Below are positions 55,409 through 63,041 of a stretch of 64,000 bases of DNA, piece by piece. The notes beneath the pieces were generated by a model. That model was not told the origin of the DNA. It saw nothing but the letters and a program-made list of their open reading frames with translations, and made no database searches. The DNA comes from Methylobacterium sp. J-090. Lineage in GTDB: Bacteria > Pseudomonadota > Alphaproteobacteria > Rhizobiales > Beijerinckiaceae. Each line of letters starts with the position of its first letter. Positions within the stretch are counted from its first letter, which is position 1. The DNA lies in NCBI RefSeq assembly GCF_022829345.1, contig NZ_JAKSXV010000028.1, positions 1-64,000 on the forward strand, given 5' to 3'. The translations under genes were made by a program, and so were the position numbers.

Positions 55409-57613
55409 CTACACGCCCTTGAGTCCACCGAGATCCAGCGGCAGGGAGCGCAGGCGCCGGCCGGTGGCCGCGAAGACGGCGTTGGAGATGGCCGGCGCGA
55501 TCACCGGCACGCCGGGCTCGCCAATGCCCGTGGGCGCGACCGTGGACGCCATGATGTGAACCTCGACCACCGGCATCTCGCTCATCCGGGTCGGCTCGTA
55601 GGTGTCGAAGTTCGTCTCCTGCACCACCCCGTCCTTGAGGGTGATCTTGTTGCGCAGGACCGACGAGAGCGCAAAGCCCACGGCACCCTCGACCTGGGCG
55701 CGGATGATGTCCGGATTGACGGCGATGCCGACATCGACGGCGGCGACGATGCGGTTGACCTTCACCTTGGCGGCGTCGGCGGTCACGTCGGCCACCATGG
55801 CGACGTAGGAGCCGAAGGATTCGTGAGCCGCGACGCCGAAACCGTGGCCCTTGCCCGAGGGCCGGCTCGACCAGCCGGCCTTCTCGGCGGCGAGTGCCAG
55901 GACACCGGAGAGGCGCGGGGCGCTCTTGAGCATCCCGAGCCGGTAGGCGACGGGGTCGGCCCCGGCGGCGTGGGCGAGTTCGTCGACGAACACCTCCATG
56001 GCCTGGGCCGTGTGGGTGTGGCCGACGGAGCGCCACCACAGCACCGGCACGCCCTCGCGGGCGTTGTGGACCTCGAAGCGATAGGCCGGCAGGGCGTAGG
56101 GCGTGTCCGACGCGCCTTCGATGGAGGTGGAATCGACGCCGTTCTTCACCAGCATCGCCTCGAAGGGCGAGCCGATCATGATCGACTTGCCGATCATGCG
56201 GTGCTCCCAGCCGACCACGGCGCCGGCGGCGTCGAGGCCGGCCCGGAGCTTGTGCACCACCATCGGACGATAGTAGCCGCCGGCCATGTCGTCCTCGCGG
56301 GTCCAGACGAGGTGGACCGGAGCCTTGCCCCCCGTGGCCTTCACGATGGCGGCGGTCTCGGCGAAGTAGTCGGCGCCCGGCGTGGCACGCCGGCCGAACG
56401 AGCCGCCGGCCCACTGCGTGTGGAGGCGGACCTTGTCGGTGGTCACCCCGAGGGTGGCGGCGACGACGGCCTGCTCGATGGTCTGGATCTGGCAGCCGGC
56501 GAAGACGTCGTAGGTGCCGTCGGGCGCCCGTTCGATGGTGGCGTTGAGGGGCTCCATGGAGGCGTGGGCGAGGTAGGGGAATGTGAATTCCGCCTCCAGC
56601 ACTTTCGCTGCCTTGGCGATGGCGCCGCCGGCGTCGCCGCGCTCGGAGGCGACGATCCCGGGGCTCTTCAGGCGCTCGCGGTACTCGGCCAGGATCGTGT
56701 CGGACGAACGGGTCTCGGCGCCCGAATCGTCCCAGGTCACGTCGAGGACCTCGCGGCCCTTCATGGCCGACCACGTGTCCCGGGCGATCACCGCGACGCC
56801 GGTGGGGATCGTCACCACGTCGAGGACGCCCGGCATGGCGCGCGCCGCCTTGCTGTTCACCGTCGCCACCACGCCGCCGAAGCGCGGCGCGTGCAGCACT
56901 ATGGCCGTGACCTGACCGGGGCGGCGGATATCCAGGGAATAGGTGGCGCTGCCGTCGGTCTTGGCCTTGGAATCGAGGCGCGGGACCTTGGTGCCGATGA
57001 GCGTCCACTGCTCCGGACGCTTGAGCGTCGGCTCCTGCGGCACGGGCTGCGCTGCGGCGGCCTCGGCGAGTTCGCCGAAGCGGGCCTGCCGGTTCGAGGC
57101 GGCGTGGCGCACCACGCCGTTCGCCACGGTGATCTCGGCGGACGGAACTTTCCAGCGTTCCGCGGCGGCGGCCACCAGCATGGCGCGGGCGGCGGCGCCC
57201 GCCCGGCGCAGCTGGAGCCAGGAATTGGCGATGGCGGTGGAGCCGCCCGTGCCCTGCACGGGGCCCATCAGCATGTTGTTGTAGAGGGCGGCATCCGCCG
57301 GAGCGAAAGCCGTGCGCACGGTGGCCCAGTCGGCGTCGAGCTCGTCGGCCAGGATGGTGGCGAGCCCCGTGGTGTTGCCCTGGCCCATGTCGAGGTGCTT
57401 GATCATCACCGTGACGGTGTCGTCGGCGGCGATGCGCACGAAGGCGTTGGGTTTGGCCGGACCGCCGGTGAGGTCGGGCCCACCCGCCGCGCGGGCCTGA
57501 CGCGGGCCGCCGAGGGTGAAGCCGAGCAGGATCGCGCCCGTCGCGACGGTGGCCCCGCCGAGGAAGGCGCGGCGGGAGGGGGCGGTCTCCAGGGCCTGAC
57601 GGACCTTCAGCAT
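55409..57613 (-). CDS. Molybdopterin-binding subunit of an IorB-type hydroxylase
   Basis: The 734-residue protein begins with a Tat-type leader (SRRAFLGGATVATGAILLGF) and the xanthine-dehydrogenase-like large-subunit domains. Visible parts: MGQGNTTGLATILADEL, the middle GTKVPRLDSKAKTDGSATYSLDI, LAHASMEPLNATI, GGSFGRRATPGADYF and GIGEPGVPVIAPAISNAVFAATG. This matches isoquinoline 1-oxidoreductase beta-type, which hydroxylates N-heterocycles or oxidises aldehydes in the periplasm. No cytochrome subunit is present nearby. It follows the Fe-S subunit by 56 bases. Confidence 0.92.
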   Translation of the reverse strand: MLKVRQALETAPSRRAFLGGATVATGAILLGFTLGGPRQARAAGGPDLTGGPAKPNAFVRIAADDTVTVMIKHLDMGQGNTTGLATILADELDADWATVRTAFAPADAALYNNMLMGPVQGTGGSTAIANSWLQLRRAGAAARAMLVAAAAERWKVPSAEITVANGVVRHAASNRQARFGELAEAAAAQPVPQEPTLKRPEQWTLIGTKVPRLDSKAKTDGSATYSLDIRRPGQVTAIVLHAPRFGGVVATVNSKAARAMPGVLDVVTIPTGVAVIARDTWSAMKGREVLDVTWDDSGAETRSSDTILAEYRERLKSPGIVASERGDAGGAIAKAAKVLEAEFTFPYLAHASMEPLNATIERAPDGTYDVFAGCQIQTIEQAVVAATLGVTTDKVRLHTQWAGGSFGRRATPGADYFAETAAIVKATGGKAPVHLVWTREDDMAGGYYRPMVVHKLRAGLDAAGAVVGWEHRMIGKSIMIGSPFEAMLVKNGVDSTSIEGASDTPYALPAYRFEVHNAREGVPVLWWRSVGHTHTAQAMEVFVDELAHAAGADPVAYRLGMLKSAPRLSGVLALAAEKAGWSSRPSGKGHGFGVAAHESFGSYVAMVADVTADAAKVKVNRIVAAVDVGIAVNPDIIRAQVEGAVGFALSSVLRNKITLKDGVVQETNFDTYEPTRMSEMPVVEVHIMASTVAPTGIGEPGVPVIAPAISNAVFAATGRRLRSLPLDLGGLKGV

Positions 57614-57669
57614 GGCGGACTCCAGTTTTGGCGGGTCTTCAGTTCGGGCCGGCGGAAGAACGCAGGGAT

Positions 57670-58125
57670 TCAGGCGAGGCTGCGCGCCGCCTCGTGGATC
57701 GCCGCGCGGATGCGCTGGTAGGTACCGCAGCGGCAGACGTTGCCGTCCATGGCCCCGTCGATATCGGCATCCGTCGGCTTCGCGTTGCCCGACAGGAGGC
57801 CGATGGCCGACATCATCTGGCCGGACTGGCAGTAGCCGCACTGGACCACGTCGAGGCCGCGCCACGCCGTGCGCACCGCCTCGGCGACGCGTCCCGACAC
57901 GCCCTCGATGGTGGTGACCTTGGCCTCGCCGAGATCGCCGATCCGGGTCTGGCAGGCGCGCACGGGCTGGCCGTCGAGGTGGACCGTGCAGGCGCCGCAC
58001 TGCGCGATGCCGCAGCCGTACTTGGTGCCGGTCTTGTCGAGATGGTCGCGCAGCACCCAGAGGAGCGGGGTCTCGGGATCGGCCTCGACGCTGTGGGCGA
58101 CGCCGTTGACGGTCAGCTTCACCAT
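57670..58125 (-). CDS. [2Fe-2S] subunit of the IorAB-type hydroxylase
   Basis: The 151-residue protein has a plant-type ferredoxin cluster site (KYGCGIAQCGACTVHLDG, then RAC) and the second cluster site (QCGYCQSGQ, NVCRCGTYQRI), as in small subunits of molybdenum hydroxylases. It carries electrons from the Mo centre to an acceptor. It has no own signal, so it is presumably exported bound to the large subunit, which has the Tat leader. Confidence 0.94.
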   Translation of the reverse strand: MVKLTVNGVAHSVEADPETPLLWVLRDHLDKTGTKYGCGIAQCGACTVHLDGQPVRACQTRIGDLGEAKVTTIEGVSGRVAEAVRTAWRGLDVVQCGYCQSGQMMSAIGLLSGNAKPTDADIDGAMDGNVCRCGTYQRIRAAIHEAARSLA

Positions 58126-58366
58126 GGGTCGTGCTCCGGGCTCGCGATCTGGAACGATGCTAGACTGTCGAATACGTTATCCGTGTGCGCCAACACACGT
58201 CGATCAACAGCCGAGGCCCGGCGGCGCGCCGTACGGATTCGGGACAATGCGAGCGATCGCGGGAGGCCGATCTTAACATATCCGGGGCATTTTGGACCCC
58301 GTCGCGTTCCGACACGCTTAGCGCCCCTCGGTCGCGGCACCCCTTCGCGCAAACCTCAAGACGGTA

Positions 58367-59950
58367 ATGCCCGACCTGACAGCGGAGATGATTCAGCGCG
58401 GGCGCGGCCCGTCCGCCCCGGAGGCGGTCCGCCGCCGCGAGGTCGCGCGGGAGATGCGCTCGGCCCGGGAGAAGCTGACCTCGACGAGCGGGCTGGAACG
58501 CGCGTTCGATTACGAACTCATCCGCGTCTACGCCCAGTACCGGGCCGGCGCCGTCATCCCCCTGGCGCTCCTCGGTATCGCCATCGCGGGGACCTCCGCC
58601 CTGTGGGTGCCGCCCCCCGTCGCGGCCCTGTGGGGCGCGTGCCTGCTGGCGGCCGTCACCCTGTCGATGTTCGCGACCCGGCGCTTCCTGGCCCAGGATC
58701 CGGACGCGGCCTCCGTGACCGTGTGGCGACGCTACTTCATGGTGTGCGAGGTCGTGCAGAGCGCGTCCTGGGCCCTGATGATCCTGGTGGGCACCACGCC
58801 GGGCGCGCGCACCTTCGTGCTGTTCGGCCTCGTCATCGTCGCGGCGGTGGTGACCATGCTGGCCGCGACCCTGCCGGCGGCGGCTGTCGCCGCCCTCGTC
58901 CCCCTCAACGTCGCCGCCCTCGCCCTGCTCGCGTTCTCGCACGACATGGACACGGCGATGCTGGTGGCCATGGTGGTGGGCGCGCAGGTGTTCTTCATGG
59001 GGCTGGCCCAGCGTGTCTACGCCTCCACCGTGGGCGCCCTGAAATCCCAGGCGGAGAAGGACGCGATCTTCGGCGAACTCGAACAGGCCAAGGCCAATTC
59101 CGACGAGGCCCGCCGCCGGGCGGAGGAGGCCAACCTCGCCAAGAGCCGGTTCCTCGCCACCATGAGCCATGAGCTGCGCACGCCGCTCAACGCCATCCTG
59201 GGCTTCTCCGAGGTGATGAAGAACGAGGTGTTCGGCGCCCACGTGGCGCCGTCCTACAAGGAATACGCCGCCGACATCCACGACAGCGGCCTGCACCTCC
59301 TCAACCTCATCAACGAGATTCTCGACCTGTCGCGCATCGAGGCCGGGCGCTACGAACTCAACGAGGAGGCGATTCAGCTCGGCCATGCCGTGGACGAGTG
59401 CCGCCACATGGTCGGCCTGCGCGCGCGGAGCAAGGGCCAGACCTTCCACGAGTTCATCGACGACAGCCTGCCGCGCCTGTGGGCGGACGAGCGGGCCCTG
59501 CGCCAGATCATCCTCAACCTTCTGTCGAACGCGGTGAAGTTCACCCCGCCGGGTGGCGAGATCACCATCAAGGTCGGCTGGACCTCGTCCGGCGGGCAGT
59601 ATGTCAGCGTGAAGGACAGCGGCCCGGGCATCCCGGAGGACGAACTCGGCACGGTGATGTCGTCGTTCGGGCGCGGATCGCTGGCCATCAAGACCGCCGA
59701 GCAGGGCTCCGGCCTCGGCCTGCCGATCGTCAAGGGCCTCGTCGACCTGCACGGCGGCAACTTCCAGCTGAAATCGAAGCCGCGCGAGGGCACCGAGGTG
59801 GTGGTCACCTTCCCGGCGACCCGCGTCATGGACACCCTGCCGGCCCTCGACCTTCCGAGCGAGGCCCTTCCCGACAGGGACGCGCCAGGCAACGCCGCCG
59901 CGCCGATGCCCGAGGCCAAGCGCGGCCGCTCGGCGGCGCGGGCGGCCTGA
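58367..59950 (+). CDS. Membrane-bound histidine kinase (PleC-like)
   Basis: The 527-residue protein has an N-terminal membrane part (helices at about 55-240), a short coiled coil (AKANSDEARRRAEEAN), and then a HisKA domain with the phospho-accepting His268 in ATMSHELRTPLNAILGFSE. The HATPase domain has NLLSNAVKFTPPGG, KDSGPGIPEDEL, and GSGLGLPIVKGLVDLHGG. The catalytic part resembles the PleC/DivJ group. No periplasmic sensor domain or response regulator is next to it. It may control cell cycle or polarity; this is inference. Confidence 0.88.
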   Translation: MPDLTAEMIQRGRGPSAPEAVRRREVAREMRSAREKLTSTSGLERAFDYELIRVYAQYRAGAVIPLALLGIAIAGTSALWVPPPVAALWGACLLAAVTLSMFATRRFLAQDPDAASVTVWRRYFMVCEVVQSASWALMILVGTTPGARTFVLFGLVIVAAVVTMLAATLPAAAVAALVPLNVAALALLAFSHDMDTAMLVAMVVGAQVFFMGLAQRVYASTVGALKSQAEKDAIFGELEQAKANSDEARRRAEEANLAKSRFLATMSHELRTPLNAILGFSEVMKNEVFGAHVAPSYKEYAADIHDSGLHLLNLINEILDLSRIEAGRYELNEEAIQLGHAVDECRHMVGLRARSKGQTFHEFIDDSLPRLWADERALRQIILNLLSNAVKFTPPGGEITIKVGWTSSGGQYVSVKDSGPGIPEDELGTVMSSFGRGSLAIKTAEQGSGLGLPIVKGLVDLHGGNFQLKSKPREGTEVVVTFPATRVMDTLPALDLPSEALPDRDAPGNAAAPMPEAKRGRSAARAA

Positions 59951-60017
59951 CACGGGGCGGACGACGCCCGTCCCCAGAAGCCGTGTGCCCGACGGGCGCG
60001 GGGGCGACCCCTTCCCC

Positions 60018-60083
60018 AAGGCGATTCCCTGGCCCAAGGCGATTCCCTTGACCAAGGCGATCCCCTTCCCAAGCGCCGTTCCT
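60018..60083. repeat. 18-bp imperfect tandem repeat upstream of the MFS gene
   Basis: AAGGCGATTCCC recurs at 60018, 60036 and (as AAGGCGATCCCC) 60054, a period of 18 bases, with a decayed fourth copy from about 60072. It lies between the kinase stop and the MFS start. If translated in the MFS frame it would give KAIPxP hexapeptides, but no ribosome site supports such an extension. Confidence 0.8.
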
Positions 60084-60170
60084 GGTCCGTATGTTGCTTA
60101 TCCGTGGGACGTGGGCGCGGCGATCGTCCCCGTCGATTCGGGTCGGCGGCGGGTCGCGGGACGGGGGACG

Positions 60171-61517
60171 ATGAGCCAGACATTCCCGACCGCTTCGCCC
60201 CCACCGGCCGGCATCCCGACGCCCCTCGACGCGACCTATCGCCGGATCACCTGGCGGCTGCTGCCGTTCCTGATGGGCCTGTGGATCCTGTCCTGGATCG
60301 ACCGGGTCAACATCGGCTTCGCCAAGCTGCAGATGCTCGCCGACCTCAAGTTCAGCGAGACCGTCTACGGCATCGGCGCGGGCATCTTCTTCCTCGGCTA
60401 CTTCCTCTGCGAGGTGCCGAGCAATCTGCTGCTCGAATACATCGGCGCCCGCCGGACCATCGCACGCATCACCTTCCTGTGGGGCGCCTGCTGCGTGGCG
60501 ATGATGTTCGTCACGACGCCGGCCGGGTTCTACGTGCTGCGCTTCCTGCTGGGCGTGTTCGAGGCCGGCTTCTATCCCGGCGTGATCCTCTTCCTGACCT
60601 ACTGGTACCCCACCGAGCGGCGCGCGCGGGTGTTCGGCCTGTTCATGTCGGCCTCGGCGCTCGCCGGCGTCATCGGCGGACCGCTCGCCGGCGCGATCAT
60701 GACCGGCATGGACGGGGTGAACGGCTGGTCCGGCTGGCAATGGGTCTTCCTGCTGGAAGGCATCCCGTCGATCCTCGCCGGCATCGTCACCCTGTACTAC
60801 CTCACCGACCGGCCCGCGAAGGCCACCTGGCTCACGGCCGAACAGAGGGCCCTGGTCGAGGCCGACCTCGCCCGCGACGCGGCGGCGCTCGGCCCGCGCG
60901 AGCATCGTATCCTCGCCTGCCTCAGGGATGCCCGCGTCTGGCAGTGCATCGCGATCTTCTTCTGCATCGTCACCGCCAACTCGGCGCTCACCTTCTTCGG
61001 GCCGAGCGTGGTGCGGGAGGCCGGCTTCACCGATCCGCTCACCATCGGCTGGATCATGTCGGGCGCCTATCTCTGCGGCGGCGCCGGGATGATCCTCAAC
61101 GGCCTCCATTCCGACCGCTCCGGCGAGTCGCGGCTGCATTGCGGCGTGCCGGCCCTCGTCGGCGCGGTGGCCATCGCGGTTCTCGGCTTCCTCGTGCCCG
61201 TGAGCCCCGGGCTCTCCATCGTCGCCCTGACGGTGGCCATCGTCGGCACCATGAGCGCGATTCCCGTGTTCTGGCAGATCCCCGGCCGGTTCCTCGCGGG
61301 TTCGGCCGCCGCCGCCGGCATCGCGCTGATCAACTCGGTGGCGAACCTCGCGGGGTTCGGCGCCCCCGCCGCCATGGGATACCTGCGCGAGCACACCGGC
61401 TCGGTCGCCACCGGTCTCTGGATCGTGGCCCTCGTCGAGTGCGCCGCCCTCGTCCTCATCCTCGCCTTCGTCCCGCCCGAGACGCCCGCCTCGCGGCACC
61501 GCGCCGTGGCGGCCTGA
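60171..61517 (+). CDS. MFS transporter, anion:cation symporter family (phthalate/tartrate type)
   Basis: The 448-residue protein has 12 helices and the ACS motifs: ILSWIDRVNIGFAKLQM in helix 1, FFLGYFLCEVPSNLLLEYIGARRTIARI, and RFLLGVFEAGFYPGVILFLTYWYP. It imports an organic anion by proton symport. Followed by two HIU hydrolases and UraD, so a ureide or carboxylate intermediate could be its substrate; not proven. The ATG at 60171 is closest to the family start. Confidence 0.9.
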   Translation: MSQTFPTASPPPAGIPTPLDATYRRITWRLLPFLMGLWILSWIDRVNIGFAKLQMLADLKFSETVYGIGAGIFFLGYFLCEVPSNLLLEYIGARRTIARITFLWGACCVAMMFVTTPAGFYVLRFLLGVFEAGFYPGVILFLTYWYPTERRARVFGLFMSASALAGVIGGPLAGAIMTGMDGVNGWSGWQWVFLLEGIPSILAGIVTLYYLTDRPAKATWLTAEQRALVEADLARDAAALGPREHRILACLRDARVWQCIAIFFCIVTANSALTFFGPSVVREAGFTDPLTIGWIMSGAYLCGGAGMILNGLHSDRSGESRLHCGVPALVGAVAIAVLGFLVPVSPGLSIVALTVAIVGTMSAIPVFWQIPGRFLAGSAAAAGIALINSVANLAGFGAPAAMGYLREHTGSVATGLWIVALVECAALVLILAFVPPETPASRHRAVAA

Positions 61518-61546
61518 ACAGGGCGCCACGTCCCAAGGAGTTCTTC

Positions 61547-62122
61547 ATGGATCGACAAGAATCGGATCGACAAGAATCGGATCGGCGAGAGCTGGATCGG
61601 CGAGAGCCGGACCGACAGGCCTTGACGCGCCGCAGCCTCGTCGGCGTCGGGATCGGCGGCGCCGCCCTGGCCGTCGCGCCCGGTGCCCTGGCTCAGGCCG
61701 GGCCACCCTCGGCGAGCCCGTCCCAGCCCGGCGCGCTGACCACGGCGCCGGTGGTCCAGGCCGGCCTCGGGCCGCGCCTGACCCTGCATGCCATCGACAA
61801 TTTCCACGGCACCCCCGGTGCGGGCATGGTCTGCGACCTCTCCATCCGCGAGGGCGATACCTACCGGCCGATCAAGACCGTCACCACGGGCGCCAACGGC
61901 CGCCCGGCCGAGCCGCTCCTCCTGGAGGACGCCCTGAAGGTCGGCCACTACGAGTTACTCATGCACTTCGAGGAGTACTTCGCCAGGACCGGCGCCACCC
62001 TGCCGAGCCCGAACTTCCTCGGCCTCGTGCCCGTGCGCTTCGTCATCCGCGACGCGAGCCAGCGCTACCACCTGCCGGTGCTGTTCACGCCGTGGGGCTA
62101 TTCCTACTACCGCGGCAGCTGA
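61547..62122 (+). CDS. Transthyretin-like hydroxyisourate hydrolase with Tat-like leader
   Basis: The 191-residue protein begins with four copies of a DRQES-type pentapeptide, then a Tat-like leader (ALTRRSLVGVGIGGAALAVAPGALAQA). The mature domain (from about 72) has the HIU hydrolase features: His81 in LTLHAIDN, Arg119 in NGRPAEPLL, His175 in RYHLPVLF and the C-terminal YRGS. It carries an insert FARTGATLPSPNFLGLVP not found in the next gene. It probably hydrolyses 5-hydroxyisourate or a related lactam in the periplasm. AAGGAG precedes the ATG at 61547. Confidence 0.85.
   Translation: MDRQESDRQESDRRELDRREPDRQALTRRSLVGVGIGGAALAVAPGALAQAGPPSASPSQPGALTTAPVVQAGLGPRLTLHAIDNFHGTPGAGMVCDLSIREGDTYRPIKTVTTGANGRPAEPLLLEDALKVGHYELLMHFEEYFARTGATLPSPNFLGLVPVRFVIRDASQRYHLPVLFTPWGYSYYRGS
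61550..61612. repeat. 15-bp tandem repeat encoding a DRQES-type pentapeptide
   Basis: GATCGACAAGAATCG is present twice exactly (61550-61564 and 61565-61579) and twice in diverged form (61580-61594, 61595-61609), with a part of a fifth. It encodes a charged stretch immediately after the start codon. Confidence 0.9.
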
Positions 62123-62171
62123 CGCGCCTCCGATCCCTTCCCCGAAATCTTCCTCGAAGCAGCGAGCCCCC

Positions 62172-62525
62172 ATGGCCGGCATCACCACACACGTTCTCGA
62201 CGCGGATCGCGGGCGCCCGGCCCCGGGGGTGCGCATCGACTTCTCGATGATGGAGGGCGGCGCGTGGCGCCTCGTCAAATCCGTCGTCACCAACGCGGAC
62301 GGCCGCACCGACAAGCCGATCCTGCCCGGCGACGAGGCCAAGGCGGGCCAGTACCAGCTCGAATTTCACATCGACGCCTATCTCAAGGCCAAGCCCGGCG
62401 TGACGGAGTCCGACATCTTCGTGGACAACCCGGTGGTGCGCTTCTCGGTCTCCGACGTGAAGCAGCACTATCACGTGCCGATGCTGTGCACGCCCGGCAA
62501 CTGCACGACCTATCGGGGAAGCTGA
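62172..62525 (+). CDS. uraH: 5-hydroxyisourate hydrolase
   Basis: UraH hydrolyses 5-hydroxyisourate to OHCU, the step after urate oxidation. The 117-residue cytoplasmic protein has TTHVLDADRGRPAPGV (His7), Arg45 in DGRTDKP, HYHVPML and the C-terminal YRGS. The segment before it reads CTPGNCTT with two cysteines where most family members have SPFGYST. A second HIU hydrolase lies 50 bases upstream and UraD follows after six bases. Confidence 0.93.
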   Translation: MAGITTHVLDADRGRPAPGVRIDFSMMEGGAWRLVKSVVTNADGRTDKPILPGDEAKAGQYQLEFHIDAYLKAKPGVTESDIFVDNPVVRFSVSDVKQHYHVPMLCTPGNCTTYRGS

Positions 62526-62531
62526 GACCCA

Positions 62532-63038
62532 ATGACGGATCTCGCCACCCTGAACCGCCTCGACCGCGACGCCTTCGTCGCCCTGCTGGGCGGCGTGTTC
62601 GAGCATGCCGCCTGGGTCGCCGAGGGCGCGTTTCCGGCCCGGCCCTTCGCGAGCGTCGCGGACTTGCACGCGGCGATGATGGGTGTGGTGCGGGCGGCCT
62701 CGCACGGGGAGCGCCGCGCCTTCCTCAACGGGCACCCGGAACTCGCCGGCCCGGAGGCGCGGGCGCGCAGCATGACGGCAGATTCGGCGAGCGAGCAGGG
62801 CAGCGCCGCCCTCGACCGCATGCCCCAGGCCGAGGCGGACGCCTTCGACCGCCTGAACGCGGCCTACCGCGAAAAATTCGGGTTCCCGTTCATCATCGCC
62901 GTGCGCGGCCGCGACCGGGCCGAAATCCTTACGATTTTCGAAGCGCGTGTGCTTCGGGATCAGGCGGAGGAGGAGGCGACCGCCGTTGAGGAGATCGCCC
63001 TGATCACGCGGATGCGCCTCGACCGCCTGCTCGCCTGA
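62532..63038 (+). CDS. uraD: OHCU decarboxylase
   Basis: UraD converts 2-oxo-4-hydroxy-4-carboxy-5-ureidoimidazoline to S-allantoin. The 168-residue protein shows FEHAAWVAE, the catalytic His68 in NGHPELAG, Glu88 in DSASEQ, and FPFIIAVRGRDRAEIL. It closes the operon and is convergent with cobT. A urate oxidase and the allantoin-cleaving enzymes are not in this window, apart from AllA far away. Confidence 0.93.
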   Translation: MTDLATLNRLDRDAFVALLGGVFEHAAWVAEGAFPARPFASVADLHAAMMGVVRAASHGERRAFLNGHPELAGPEARARSMTADSASEQGSAALDRMPQAEADAFDRLNAAYREKFGFPFIIAVRGRDRAEILTIFEARVLRDQAEEEATAVEEIALITRMRLDRLLA

Positions 63039-63041
63039 GCT

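Noticed and set aside
60009..60083. CRISPR-like array
   Set aside because: Repeats are only 12-18 bases and directly adjacent without unique spacers; no cas genes are in the window.
59985..60170. N-terminal extension of the MFS protein through the 18-bp repeats (GTG at 59985)
   Set aside because: MFS carriers of this family start just before the first helix; the extension is a Pro-rich repeat with no ribosome site.
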